This document shows, in pieces, positions 20,963 through 31,231 of a stretch of DNA of 64,000 nt. The notes under the pieces are model-generated. The model searched no databases. It saw only the letters and a list, made by a program, of their open reading frames with translations, and was not told the origin of the DNA. Position numbers and translations under genes: made by a program. Position 1 is the first letter of the stretch. Each line of letters opens with the position of its first letter. The stretch comes from Semisulcospira habei. Taxonomy: Eukaryota; Mollusca; Gastropoda; Semisulcospiridae. The stretch spans positions 135,840,873 to 135,904,872 of the forward strand of contig BTPG01000003.1 in NCBI GenBank assembly GCA_036245525.1, written 5' to 3'.

Positions 20963-21630
20963 TGTCACGGCTTCGAGCAGCACGGCCCAAAATCACATCT
21001 GAGAACCGTCAGATCCAGAAGACCCGCCCCAGCGCACAGTACTGCGTTGGTCCCACAGGGTCTGTCCAGCCCTGACGACTGTGAACAGGCAGCAAGGTCG
21101 CAAAACCTTTGCCTGATCGTCGTAGATTTCGTGCAAGACGGATCCCACTCAGACTGCGGAACCCAGACGCTCATTAGGACCTTATGAAAAGAGATAGATC
21201 TCTTGCGGGGGACTCATGAAAATCTGTGCCTCGAAGTCTTGCAGTTGGGTTCCGTTCGCCGGCAGGGGTGAGGTAGGTTTCCTAATTGGAAGGTCACTGC
21301 GCGGCCGTTCTCAAAAGACCTGGACTATTTTCAGATCTCCGCTCTTACTTTTGCAACTGCGAGGGACGTAGATTCACATTAGTCCTTGCAGCCTTTAAAT
21401 GTACATGCGAATGTTTTCTTCTGGCTAAACGAGATCTTCTCTAGCTGTTCCTCACGTCCAGGGTGTTAATTTGCGTAGGTTCAGCGCGCGGCTGTTCAGC
21501 TGTGACCGCAGGATCTTAGATTTGTGGGCGCTTGTATTTGCTGTACCAACAAGCACCTCGTTAGAGAAAAGAACTTTGGTCTTTGCGCGTCTGCAACGGA
21601 GAGTGAGCCCAAAGCTACCCGCTTCCATCT
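20963..21630. other. No gene; two decayed HPA copies
   Basis: Diverged HPA-like sequence at about 21187-21243 (GAGATAGATC...TCATGAAAATCTGTGCCTC) and a weaker one at 21358-21415. No supported gene. Confidence 0.45.
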
Positions 21631-21696
21631 GCAAGAGGCATAGATTCTCATGAGCCCCTGCATCCGCAGGAGCTCATGAGAATCTATGCCTCTTGC
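21631..21696. mobile_element. HPA hairpin
   Basis: Near-perfect arms from GCAAGAGGCATAGATTCTCA to TGCCTCTTGC. Confidence 0.92.
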
Positions 21697-22167
21697 TGGT
21701 GTCGATTGTTACGAGTATATCCGCAAATTACAGTGGTCGAGCGAATTAAGTGGACCAACAACGTCTCGGCGGGGTTGCAATAGAAAAGAAAGGCTACTTC
21801 GTATTGAGGCTATCGCCAGACGTCAGGTTTCGGGGGTCCAGGAAAGTCCACCGATAGTGTGAATAGGTAGGAATAGCGGGAGATGGATCGACTGTGGTCG
21901 TCTGGACATACGCCATACTAATGCTTGAGTATCATAGAGTGATTCTTCTTGTCCGTCTCCTGCAACTTATGCTTTCACTGGACGAGCCAAACTACTCTTG
22001 CAGACGAGTGTAAACTTTGGGCAGCTTGGTCGTGACGGTGGAGGGTTTAAAAACCCAATTAGACTGATAGCCGTAGGTTCCCCCTGCCCGATTAGTGCAC
22101 GTCTGTGGCTTAGTTAGGGTTGGACACTTCAGCTGAGGAAACAGTTGGCACGGAGGGCACGGAGGAC
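21697..22167. other. No gene; possible decayed HPB
   Basis: GGGAGATGGATCGACTGTGG at 21879 and TTGTCCGTCTCCTGCAACTT near 21950 have the outer HPB arm words, but the palindrome core is lost. Confidence 0.4.
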
Positions 22168-22280
22168 TTAGGCTAGGATTGACTGATTGTGTGTGTGTGT
22201 GTGTGTGTACGTGTTCGTGCGTGCTCGTGCGCGAGCCGTACTGACAAGATTGTTCGTCTTATCAGTCAATCCTAGCCTTA
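22168..22280. mobile_element. Inverted repeat around a GT-rich loop
   Basis: TTAGGCTAGGATTGACTGAT and ATCAGTCAATCCTAGCCTTA are near-perfect complements bracketing about 70 bp with (GT)n. Confidence 0.75.
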
Positions 22281-22535
22281 TGTTTTTGTGGAAAGTGTAT
22301 CAATAGGAGATCGTGGCTCATATTGAAGTAGGTGGCGACTTTTTTGCTGAATCACATCCACGGTAAACTTGTGATGTAAGGAGCTCCGGGGGATCCAAAC
22401 TATGTTTTGCTATATCCGAGGTTTGTTACACGCGAAATAATGTACATCAATAGCCCTGTCGGGACCTCAAGACGTGTTGTTATATCCGACTTGTGTTGCA
22501 GCCGACCTTGTTAAAAGCGGAGCCGACTGTATACC
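22281..22535. other. No recognisable gene
   Basis: Short repeated words (TATATCCGA, GTTGCA) only. Confidence 0.35.
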
Positions 22536-22599
22536 TTAACCCTTTTAGCCCCAAGGTCCCATTTCTCACATTTTGGAGATGTTGCCTAACGACTATGTA

Positions 22600-23346
22600 C
22601 GAGGGTGAGTCAAAAAGTAATGCCATTTCCTTTAGGACAGGTATAATTACCAACACAGGAACATGTATCATACACCAAAATGAAGCTGGTCCTCTTTGGA
22701 TCACATCCCTACTTCTCAACATAGTCACCGTGTCTCTCAATAGCAATGTTCAACCTTCGAATGAGAGCATGTATCCCTGCCTCGTAAAATTTTGTTGACT
22801 GTTCTTTGAGCCACTTCTTCACTGCAGTTTTCACTTTCTCGTCACTGGAATAATGTTTGCCTCTCAAACCCTCTTTCATGGGGCCGAAGAGATGATAGTC
22901 TGAAGGCGCTAATTTTGGTGAGTATGGAGGATGCGGTAAAGTTTACTGGCAGGATTCACAGAAGAGGACGGACGGCCAGAACGGGGTTTATCGGCTACGC
23001 TCACAGTTCCCACCTTTTCATCTTTTAGACGACGAACCCACCTGCATACATTGCTATAATCTAAAGTATTGTCCTCAAACACATTTTGTAATCGTCTGTG
23101 AATGTTCACAGGGGTGTCCCCCTCAGCAACAAGGAATTCAATCACTGCTCTTTGTTTTTGACGCAACTCTAAAGGGGCAGCCATTTTGAATTTTTCTTGC
23201 GAGTCTAAAAACCTGAAAAGTAAGAAACAAAATATTTTATAACGTAAATGATATAATCATTTATCACTGCGAAAAAATTCAGGTATTTTTTATCAAAAAC
23301 TTCACCTGATATACAAAAAAGGACATTACTTTTTGACTCACCCCCG
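22600..23346 (-). mobile_element. Mariner-type (Tc1/mariner) element, internally deleted
   Basis: 747 bp with terminal inverted repeats CGAGGGTGAGTCAAAAAGTA (left) and CGGGGGTGAGTCAAAAAGTA (right, complemented). It is flanked by TA dinucleotides at 22598-22599 and 23347-23348, the expected TA target duplication. The transposase remnant is on the minus strand. Confidence 0.93.
22735..23184 (-). pseudogene. Mariner transposase, central catalytic part deleted
   Basis: From the ATG at 23184 about 80 residues read as the paired helix-turn-helix DNA-binding region (VIEFLVAEGDTP..., NVCRWVRRLKD, and a SGRPSS linker). The frame then jumps near 22940, and stops at 22909 if read straight. In a second frame (about 22945-22735) the C-terminal part appears, with PPYSPKLAPSDYHLF; its Asp is the third catalytic residue. 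The region with the first two Asp is missing, so no active enzyme can be made. The usual length is about 340-350 residues. Confidence 0.88.
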
Positions 23347-23692
23347 TACCAGTTGCAGGAGATGGCTTGACCATGATAATTCAAGGGTAGTGCCAATCTG
23401 GCACTAACCTTAAATTATCATGGTCAAGCCATCTGCTGCTGTAGGGATCCGAGGCTAAAAAGGTTAAACCAAACACACTGAGAGGCCTACTTCAGAAGTG
23501 AGAACTGGAAACTCGATTCATTGCAGGATTGTGTCATGGCGACGCAGATGCGTTATAAATCAGGTCATTGTGTGAAGAAAGACATGTGACCCACCGAAGT
23601 CGGCTATTCTCTGTCACACCGATAACATTTACACGCGTTTTCAGGTCACCACTGGGTGGTGTGCATGGTTTGTCTTGCATTCCTAGCTCTGG

Positions 23693-23707
23693 CTTTTTTT
23701 TTTTCTT

Positions 23708-23739
<32 letters not shown>

Positions 23740-23757
23740 TTTTTGGGGGGGGGGGTT
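23693..23757. repeat. Poly-T / poly-G tract
   Basis: T-rich run followed by about 11 G. Confidence 0.95.
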
Positions 23758-23798
23758 GTAGAGTACTTTTTGTTAGCACCACTCGTGTCGCTTTCTTT

Positions 23799-23982
23799 TT
23801 AACTCTTTCACTGCCGAGAGAAACTGAGCACGATCCGACTGCAAGAGGCATAGTTCTTCATGAGCCCCCGCAGTCGCGGGGGCTCATGATGATCTATGTC
23901 TTTTGCTGACACTATTGTGTGTATGTTCCCTGGACGGCTGGGTCTGTTTGGCGTTGAATTTACACAGCTTCTAGAAACTAAA
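23799..23982. mobile_element. HPA2 element (HPA with conserved flanks)
   Basis: TTAACTCTTTCACTGCCGAG and ACGATCCGACTG lead into the HPA palindrome at 23841-23906. Then TGACACTATTGTGTGTATG, TGGACGGCTGGGTCTGTTTG and GCGTTGAATTTACACAG follow. The same left and right flanks accompany HPA at 34839, 52213 and 55801. The element therefore extends well past the hairpin, and its left end is at TTAA. Confidence 0.8.
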
Positions 23983-23997
23983 TCTGCGATCACTAGT
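23983..23997. repeat. 15-bp target-site duplication, left
   Basis: TCTGCGATCACTAGT, repeated exactly at 25084-25098. Confidence 0.85.
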
Positions 23998-25083
23998 TAG
24001 TTAGTGTAACGCACGCAGACTTGCCCACAGTCGCACGTACACTCTCACGCAACAGACGCATACACCGCCACTGACTCAGACGGGCGCATTCATGCGGTAA
24101 AACAAACACACGGGTTCTCTTTCTAAAGTGACTTTATACAATATAAAGGATACCAAAAAAAACGCTCACACTATCAAGCTATATACATCACATACACATC
24201 ACAATATCTTTGCCAGGCTAGGTTTTAGTTTCACACTGTCTCCAACCTGTTTGATGTTATTGCCTGGTTACGTTGGTCCTTCTCACGTCTAGGCGTGAAA
24301 GTCCTTCGTCGTACGCTTCTTCTTGCCGTCCTGTCTCTTTGGCACGGACGTCCTCGTTCTAGTACGGTAGCGTAGTTCTCGCTTTGACTCGGGTGTCTTG
24401 GTCCCGGTCAGACTCACTCTCAGTGAAGAGCTGGAGGGATGACCTCACGTTAGGTCCCACCTGTGACTCGGCGTCCGTCGTTCCAGTCTTGACAAGAACT
24501 CTGAAATCTAGGCTTCAGAGTCTTGGAATACGGGCTAGGTATCTCAAACACAACCGTTCCATACGACAAGACAGCCCGTACTAACCAAACTAGACCTCTG
24601 ACAGACACAGCTTCCGCCTAGAACTCACTAAACAGAACTCACTAAAAATCCCGTGCTAACCATGTCTTACAGATTTCCCGTGAACAGCAGGCCCCACGGA
24701 CTATCGGCACAAACAAACCGTTAACAAAAACCGTACCGTATTTAACCTAATGTATGAGCATAGAGCTTCATCACAGTTAGTTAGTTCGGGTTTAACGTCC
24801 ACAGCACCGAGGTGATCATGGACGGCCCTGACGGGCGGGTTATGGGGGACAGGCAAATCTATTGCCTATGGTGTACGACCTGAACACTGATCAACTCAGG
24901 CGCACTCCAACTGTGCCACTTTGATTTACCAGGACCTTTCAACGGATATGCTATTGAACAAATCCGTTTTTCCCCCTGGATTGTGAGTCCAGCTACCGGG
25001 GCCGGGACGGGATTCGAACCCACGACCCGGCGATTCCCTTCGCTCTCCTGCTCCGACGTTTAACCGCCTGAGCTATTTCGGAC
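23998..25083 (-). mobile_element. Composite retroposon: SINE plus about 780 bp of extra 3' sequence
   Basis: A 1086-bp insertion bounded by a perfect 15-bp duplication. On the minus strand it starts with a full tRNA-derived head (A box TAGCTCAGGCGG, B box GGTTCGAATCC). The SINE body follows (about 24949 down to 24778), ending in GTTAAACCCGAACTAACTAA. It then continues for about 780 bp of non-SINE sequence and finishes in a second ACTAACTA tail next to the duplication. This is what a 3' transduction or chimeric transcript insertion would look like. No open frame of note lies in the extra part. Confidence 0.75.
24774..25083 (-). mobile_element. tRNA-derived SINE, full length
   Basis: The only complete copy of this family here: tRNA head at 25083-24995, central body with GACCTGAACACTGATCAACT-like text on the plus strand, and tail AACTAACTAACT at 24777-24788. 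Partial relatives are at 1-135, 28026-28222 and 57326-57640. Confidence 0.85.
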
Positions 25084-25098
25084 TCTGCGATCACTAGT
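25084..25098. repeat. 15-bp target-site duplication, right
   Basis: TCTGCGATCACTAGT, exact match of 23983-23997. Confidence 0.85.
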
Positions 25099-25119
25099 AG
25101 ATAAGGGACAAAGACGTAG

Positions 25120-25200
25120 TTTGCACACACCCACCCACCGCCACCCCGCCCCCATCACCACCCCGCCCGACTTCTACCTTTCACCCCACCTTTCAACGCT
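25120..25200. repeat. C-rich low-complexity tract
   Basis: CCACCC/CCGCCC-rich sequence. Confidence 0.85.
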
Positions 25201-25480
25201 TCTGTAGAGATCTTCAGACAAGATTCAACAGACAAAGACCATCGGGAGTCCCCGCATTGACATCCATTTTCACACGTCATTTGGAGAGATCGAAGCAGCC
25301 AGTTTGGGTGAGGGTCGAAGTTATGCTAAACCATAATGTGGTCTTCATAGTGCAACCCCCAGTTGTCCTCAGCGATCGCAACCCTGATAATTAGGCGATC
25401 TTGGGCATCAATGAAAAGAAGAAGAAAAAGAAATTAAAACAAAACGCACATGCAGATTTGGGCATGTAAGTTTCCTCTCT
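25201..25480. other. No recognisable gene
   Basis: No supported gene. Confidence 0.4.
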
Positions 25481-25858
25481 CGTTCTCCTGTTCTCTTTCC
25501 ACTCATCCCCCACCCCTCGGGCCCACCACACCCCACCCGCCTAAGCCCAGTCTGTCTCACCCCACCCCACCCACCCCCCTCACCCCCTGACAGCGTTCAC
25601 TACGCTCTCCACGAGGGACCATCGACGCTACCCGCTATGACGACCCCCCACCCCCCCACCATCACCCTTTCGCCGTCACTAAAACCGTCCCTCCCCCACC
25701 CCCCCTCCCCAACGGCCTTACTCCCTCCCCCCCCCCCCCCCGCTATACAGCATGTTGCTGGATAGTTTATCGTGAAGTAAACAAGTCAGGCGGGTCCAGG
25801 CTTCCCTAATAGTCATTTGATTGCCCCCCCCCCCCCTCCTCCCCCCCCCCCCGCTTCA
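25481..25858. repeat. Polypyrimidine / poly-C low-complexity region
   Basis: Strand-asymmetric C/T-rich DNA with several C runs (25730-25741, 25826-25836, 25842-25853) between short mixed segments. Confidence 0.85.
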
Positions 25859-25912
25859 CCTGTGGCATAGGAACCAAACGGAACGGTGTATATACCCACA
25901 GGCCAGCCGTCT

Positions 25913-25977
25913 GCAAAAGGCATAGATCCTCATAAGCCCCCGCATTCGCGGGGGCTCATGAGGATCCATGCCTCTTG
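25913..25977. mobile_element. HPA hairpin
   Basis: GCAAAAGGCATAGATCCTCA pairs with TGAGGATCCATGCCTCTTG; CCCCCGC/GCGGGGG inner pair. Confidence 0.9.
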
Positions 25978-26390
25978 TTGGTCATCATTTGTAGTCTCTT
26001 TCTAAGACAGTTGAGGTGGTGTAGCGCATTGTCTTCGATGGTGTGTGGACGAAAGCTGGGAAGTTTGATAGATTCTGCTGTATTCAGTTCGGAATACAGA
26101 TAATAATGGGCTCAGCCATCCCAAGCAACAGACAAGCATTCATGTCAGACACTGCACCATGCATCGGCCCCTCAGGATCTGTGTCCCTTGCACATGGAAA
26201 GTCTTTTGGAGAGAAACTAGATATAACCTCCACGTGGTGACTGCTCCTCCCTCCTTCCGTCTGGCACTCACTGTTAGGAGAACAATTTATTGTAGCAGTT
26301 GTGTACTCTCTGCGTGTATCCCGGGTCAGGCAGCAACTATTAACTGATTCTAACTGAATGGTTTTTACGGCTGCGGTGTATGTGTGTAGA
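25978..26390. other. No gene; HPA half relic
   Basis: GCATCGGCCCCTCAGGATCTG near 26161 resembles one HPA arm. Nothing else recognised. Confidence 0.35.
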
Positions 26391-26432
26391 CCTGTGATTT
26401 TGTACCTTCCAGCCGTAAGGTCCAAAATCACA
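26391..26432. mobile_element. HPD hairpin
   Basis: CTGTGATTTTGTACCTTCC-AGCC-GTAAGGTCCAAAATCACA, followed by CAGCACACATTGGTTGTC, also seen after the copy at 52068. Confidence 0.75.
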
Positions 26433-26519
26433 ATTCAGCACACATTGGTTGTCACTGGCAGGAAAAATCAAGGGCATGAATGAAGAATGGTCATGCACTC
26501 TTGAATGATTTACCGGCAC

Positions 26520-26935
26520 ACACTCGGGCAAGGACGGTTTCATATTCTTGAATAATGTCTTTCCATGTAACTTCACTAAATCTGCTCAGGCAAAAAGTCT
26601 GAGATTTTCGTAAGAAGGGTGGTTTCATATTTCGACATACAGCCTCATTCAATATGTTCCAGGCAAGAAATTGCCTATGAAATTTTTGTCACAGGGATGG
26701 TTTCATATTCTTGAAAAATGTTTCTGCATACAGCTTCTTTCAGTCATTCAGGAAAAAGAATGAAATTTTTATAAGAAAGATGGTTTCATACTCCTGAATA
26801 ATGTTCATCCCCACAACTTCCTTCAATTCAGAAACCTGACATCTCAGGCAAAAAGACCGAAATTTTGTAAGAAGGGTGGTTTCATACTCTTGAATTGTGT
26901 TTCCTTCCTCTTACATACTTCATCCAGTCTGTTCA
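26520..26935. repeat. Diverged tandem repeat, period 76-96 bp, five units
   Basis: The landmark GGTTTCATA-T/C-TCTTGAATAATG recurs near 26535, 26620, 26698, 26781 and 26878. Each is preceded by TCAGGCAAAAAG...GAAATTTT...TAAGAA-like text. Confidence 0.75.
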
Positions 26936-27054
26936 CTGCGTTTGTCTGTTATTTACAGGGCTTGAGGAAGTGCAGATGTGATAGATTGTAAACACGACTT
27001 TGAATCATACAGACCTGGCTTTGTTTGTCTGTTTCTCTTTTAGCGCCAACAGTG

Positions 27055-27160
27055 GGAGACAGATCGACCGTGTTAACTCAAGGGCAGTACCTGATTATCT
27101 TGGCGCCACATGCGCCAAGCTATTCAGGCACTGCCCTTGAGATAACACGGTCGATCTGTC
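27055..27160. mobile_element. HPB hairpin, diverged
   Basis: GAGACAGATCGACCGTGTTA pairs with TAACACGGTCGATCTGTC; inner AAGGGCAGTACCTGA / TCAGGCACTGCCCTT. The CGTGTTAA variant is present in both arms. Confidence 0.8.
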
Positions 27161-27862
<702 letters not shown>

Positions 27863-27869
27863 GTGTTCG

Positions 27870-27999
27870 TTATTTTTTTCCCTGTATTCTTTTTTCTTTG
27901 TATGGTGCGTTTGTTTCTCCTGTTGTGTTTTGTTTTGTTAAACAGGCACTGACTTTCCTAATAATTTTGTCCTGCAATAAAAGATTCATCATCATCATC
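27870..27999 (+). mobile_element. Retroposon 3' end with (ATC)n tail
   Basis: Same terminus as 14502-14656: TTTTGTTAAACAGGCACTG, TTTCCTAATAATTTTG, CAATAAAAGATTCATCATC. Both copies sit next to a long (CT)n array, but on opposite sides. Confidence 0.6.
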
Positions 28000-28025
28000 G
28001 TGTCTCTGTTATTTCTCACTCAACC

Positions 28026-28222
28026 ATTGATTGATGGATTGATTGATTAGCTGGGAGTTTAATGTCCGCGGTATCGGAGTAATATTGGGATGGGTTATAG
28101 GGGTCAGAGACAGCTGTAGCCTCTTGAGTACGACCTGAGCCCTGATCAATTCAGGCGCCCTGCCACTGTACCACTATGGTTCATCAGGACCTATTGAACA
28201 AGCCCGTCTTTTTTCCCCCCGG
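28026..28222 (-). mobile_element. SINE fragment, tRNA head missing
   Basis: (TGAT)n-like tail at the left (TGATGGATTGATTGATT), then GGGAGTTTAATGTCC...ACGACCTGAGCCCTGATCAA...CATCAGGACCTATTGAACAA. This is the body of the SINE at 24774-25083. It diverges before the tRNA head. Confidence 0.75.
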
Positions 28223-28370
28223 ACTTTACCTGGCCACTTTGCACTTTGCTCTTTTTGACAGGATTGATGAACCAGTTTTCTCTTCTTGTCTCTGAAACCA
28301 TCATGGATTCAACGCCCGATAAACCCCGCATCTGTTCAAGGAACTTGAACACAGAGGCACTTGGCGCCAG

Positions 28371-28437
28371 CAAATGGCATAGACCCGCATGAGGCCCCCG
28401 CGACTGCGGGGGCTCATGCGGGTCGTTTCCACTTGCC
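28371..28437. mobile_element. HPA hairpin, covarying
   Basis: GACCCGCATGAG pairs with CTCATGCGGGTC; the family has TTCTCATGAG. The outer ends GCAAATGGCAT / TTCCACTTGC are less well matched. Confidence 0.85.
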
Positions 28438-29013
28438 GCTGAACCGTGTTCACCGCTCCCGGACTTGAAAGAGTTAACTTTCCATGCTCTACGTTTATAT
28501 CCTGTAATATAAACCTCATCATCATGAATCATTACAGCACCGTTTGTGCCTTCAGCCCCAGAAATAACGTTCTTATTATTTTCAATCCTACAAAATTGCC
28601 CAGATGAGCGGCGTAATAATGTGAGCCCCCCTTTACTGTTTGCCGGTATTATGGGATTGTCAAGTCGTGATGCTGATTTTGGTGGATGTGAATTTTTGTA
28701 ATGATATGCCTTCCCGTCTATCATCAGTTCTTTGCCGACAGGGGCTGGACAGGAAAATTGCGAGCGATTATGTGAAAATGACGGAGAATGGTCGCGTTTT
28801 GACAACATGCCTCCACTGCTGTGTTTAGCGCTTACTGTCATAAGCCATGCACTAAGATTTTGCCTTTGAGGCAGGATTGAATAGATAACAATTACGCTCG
28901 TCGCAAGTGAGGCCTTGGCTTTGGTAAACGTTTGGCTTGGCATAGATCAGGTCATTTTTTGTCAGTTTTATATTCCGCACTTTAAAAAAACTAGTTTCGC
29001 GCGTGTGCAGGTC

Positions 29014-29015
<2 letters not shown>
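28438..29015. other. No confirmed gene
   Basis: A 250-codon frame on the minus strand (28191-28943) crosses this stretch, the HPA hairpin and the SINE. I treat it as chance (see rejected list). Confidence 0.4.

Positions 29016-29098
<83 letters not shown>
29016..29098. repeat. (GA)n microsatellite
   Basis: About 41 GA units, with a TTTATTT-x-ACAACGGTAAA duplication just after (29106-29128, 29162-29184). Confidence 0.95.
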
Positions 29099-29101
<3 letters not shown>

Positions 29102-29761
29102 GAATTTTTATTTTACAACGGTAAAGATATTAGCAAGAGATAGAGAGAGTGACAAACGATCCTTTATTTGACAACGGTAAAAGTGTTTTTACTAACAACC
29201 ATTTTTCGAACTTGCCGTTGCTAATCTACTGATTAATTACTATCGCAATATTTATTTTTCTGGCAATATACTTACTTAACAAACACAAAAGGTAGAATAA
29301 ATGTAAGGGGGAAGTGACACAGGAATACCCAGCTCTACAGGTTGGACAGAGCGAGCGAGAGAGAGAGAGAGAGAGGAAGAGAAAAATGAATGATTGGGGT
29401 TTGAAATACGGAGTGATGTGTGTGTGTATATGTATGTATTGTGCGTGACTGTGCGTACTCCCGGCATCAAATACAAAATTAACATGTGACTTTATTTCGT
29501 CCTTGTGTCGACAAAACCTGTATGTATTCAACCTCGCACACAGGTGCGTGTTTGCCTATCCTCTCCACTGCGCATGAAGGAGGATATGACCTAACCTGAC
29601 CTGACCCCAAACAAGGTGAAGGTCGCGACACATGTGTATGAATGAACCTGAATTACATATGGCGTGAGACGTGGTCATAGGTCGCAAGTACAGCTCTGAT
29701 GTCACTATACCTTCACCACGCCTTCGTGTGCCGAGATGTAAATGAGACGACTACTTCCATA
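29099..29761. other. No gene; short internal duplications
   Basis: TTTTACAACGGTAAAGAT / TTTGACAACGGTAAAAGT are 56 bp apart. Short GA and GT tracts lie at 29351-29378 and 29419-29430. Confidence 0.4.
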
Positions 29762-29828
29762 GCAAGAGGTATTAGATTCCCATGAGCCCCTGCTGATGCA
29801 GGGGCTCATGGGAATCTATACCTCTTGC
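29762..29828. mobile_element. HPA hairpin, covarying
   Basis: GATTCCCATGAGCCCCTGC pairs with GCAGGGGCTCATGGGAATC; CCC/GGG replaces the family CTC/GAG in both arms. Confidence 0.92.
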
Positions 29829-30232
29829 AGTTGGATTTTGACAGGTAAAAAAAGAAAGGACCGGCGCAGGAGATAGGACTAAACAAACCCCATTCACTAC
29901 TCTAAAACCAGGGACAGAGTTTACACAAGAGGCCATTAAAATCCTACAGCCCCCGCACTGTTTCCTTTTTGTGGAGAGATATTATCAAGTTGGTTTTTTT
30001 TTTTGTTTTTTGTTTCAAACCTAGAGCCAGCGACTGAGACAGATAACGTTTTGAATGATCTTCTAAGAGGGCTATGTTATGCACATACTGATCGGCGGGA
30101 AATTGCAGGGGGGGGGGGGGGGGAATGGTTGTGAGCGTGACTTGTTGCGAATGTATATGCCGTATGGGGGTGTACAGAAAATGCATAGAGCCGACGACGT
30201 CGTTCTGAAGATTGAAAAGAAGGCTGAATCCG
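29829..30232. other. No gene; poly-G at 30109-30122
   Basis: No supported gene. Confidence 0.4.
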
Positions 30233-30388
30233 TTAGCACTACGTGTCACCGATAGAACTACGGCCGTTAGAACTACGCATCGATATAATTATAAGAAGCT
30301 CTAGGTGTCGATAGCGCTACCGTCGGTAAACCTACAGGCTAGCCACACGGAATGTTATCGACACGTAGGCCAGCGGTCATATGGCTAT

Positions 30389-30880
30389 AGGCCCCGCCAC
30401 ACATGCACGATTTTGAGGCCGATTCTCGAGCAGTTTCGAATCGGAGTGTGATCGGACCGGACTACAAAAACGTGTGCACTGCCACACATTCCCCGACTTT
30501 TTTTTTAGCCGACCGGTTTGAATCGAAGATCAAGGTCGTACCTGTTCAGCGAAATGGCTGCTAGTTTTGACAGTGATGATGATGTGCTTGCATTATCAGC
30601 AGTTTTGCATCATATTCGGGAAGAGGCGGGCGAAACATCGGCAACGAAGGTGGTACTGATCTTCCGCCATTTTCAAACTGAAACGACATTCTTTGCGAGA
30701 CGCGCTCTGATTGGTTGAAGGTTACAGTCGGGGCCGATTCGGATCGGAAAAATAGAGCAGGTTCTAGACACCCGATTCCCAGCCGATTGGGATCGGATCG
30801 GATATATGACGTCATCCGATCGCAATCGGATCGGAATCGGCTTCAAAATCGGGGCACAACCGGCATGTGTGGCGGGGCCT
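30389..30880 (+). mobile_element. Harbinger-like MITE, 492 bp
   Basis: Terminal repeats AGGCCCCGCCACACATGC (left) and, complemented, AGGCCCCGCCACACATGCC (right). TAT at 30386-30388 and 30881-30883 is a possible 3-bp target duplication. Subterminal GATCGGA/TCCGATC words are dense. A second, truncated copy is at 61129-61547 (minus). PIF/Harbinger is inferred from the 3-bp duplication and the acidic N-terminal protein remnant. Confidence 0.7.
30554..30718 (+). pseudogene. N-terminal transposon protein remnant
   Basis: From ATG at 30554: M-A-A-S-F-D-S-D-D-D-V-L-A-L-S, then HHIREEAGETSAT. The copy at 61 kb encodes the same first 30 residues, so the frame was conserved at least until dispersal. 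A short acidic D/S-rich start followed by a helical segment is common in Harbinger-type transposases. No DDE or HTH region follows, and the frame ends after 55 codons. Confidence 0.5.
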
Positions 30881-31051
30881 TATCGGCACGTAATGATAGC
30901 AATCGTAGTGCTATCGACACATAGTCAAAGAGTATAGAGGCTAGGCTTTAGCGTATCCACTATACTCATTGACGTATCCGGCGATATCGACACGCGCTAA
31001 CAATCGGAGTGCTATCAACACCTAGTTCTCGTGATACCGTCGTAGTGCTAG

Positions 31052-31231
31052 AAAGAAAGCCAGAGTCGCAAATTAGACACTCCTTATGACCAGACATTTC
31101 ATCAGTGCTTACGTAAATAAAATGACATCATTCAGTGGTCATTTTCGTCATCTTACTGCGCATTGCTATTATTGGTCACTTTCGTTTGCCGTGACTGATC
31201 TCGTCATTGCGTTTTCTGCAACCATTTCCCT
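31052..31231. other. No recognisable gene
   Basis: Short duplication: ATTTTCGTCATCTTACTGCG / GTGACTGATCTCGTCATTGCG. No gene. Confidence 0.35.

Larger units (their letters stand above)
22536..23467. mobile_element. HPB element interrupted by a mariner insertion
   Basis: The left piece 22536-22599 (TTAACCCTTTTAGCCCCAAG ... GACTATGTA) and right piece 23347-23467 (TACCAGTTGCAGGAGATGGC ... GGCTAAAAAGGTTAA) join at a TA. HPB flank words are in correct order across the insertion. The palindrome core is shortened (AGTGCC-AATCTGGCACT). Confidence 0.88.
30233..31051. mobile_element. Foldback-like element with GTGCTATCGACAC motifs, hosting a nested MITE
   Basis: Ends TTAGCACTACG (30233) and CGTAGTGCTAG (31041-31051) are near-complementary. 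Both sides carry degenerate repeats of a word like CGTAGTGCTATCGACACGTA, in opposite orientation left and right: TAGGTGTCGATAGCGCTACC and ATCGACACGTAGG at left; ATCGTAGTGCTATCGACACA, ATATCGACACGCG and CGGAGTGCTATCAACACCTA at right. The middle is the Harbinger-like MITE at 30389-30880. Confidence 0.55.

Noticed and set aside
28191..28943. 250-codon open frame on the minus strand
   Set aside because: It runs through an HPA hairpin and into a SINE body, shows no known domain, and has no splice or initiation context. Best explained as chance in repeat-rich DNA.
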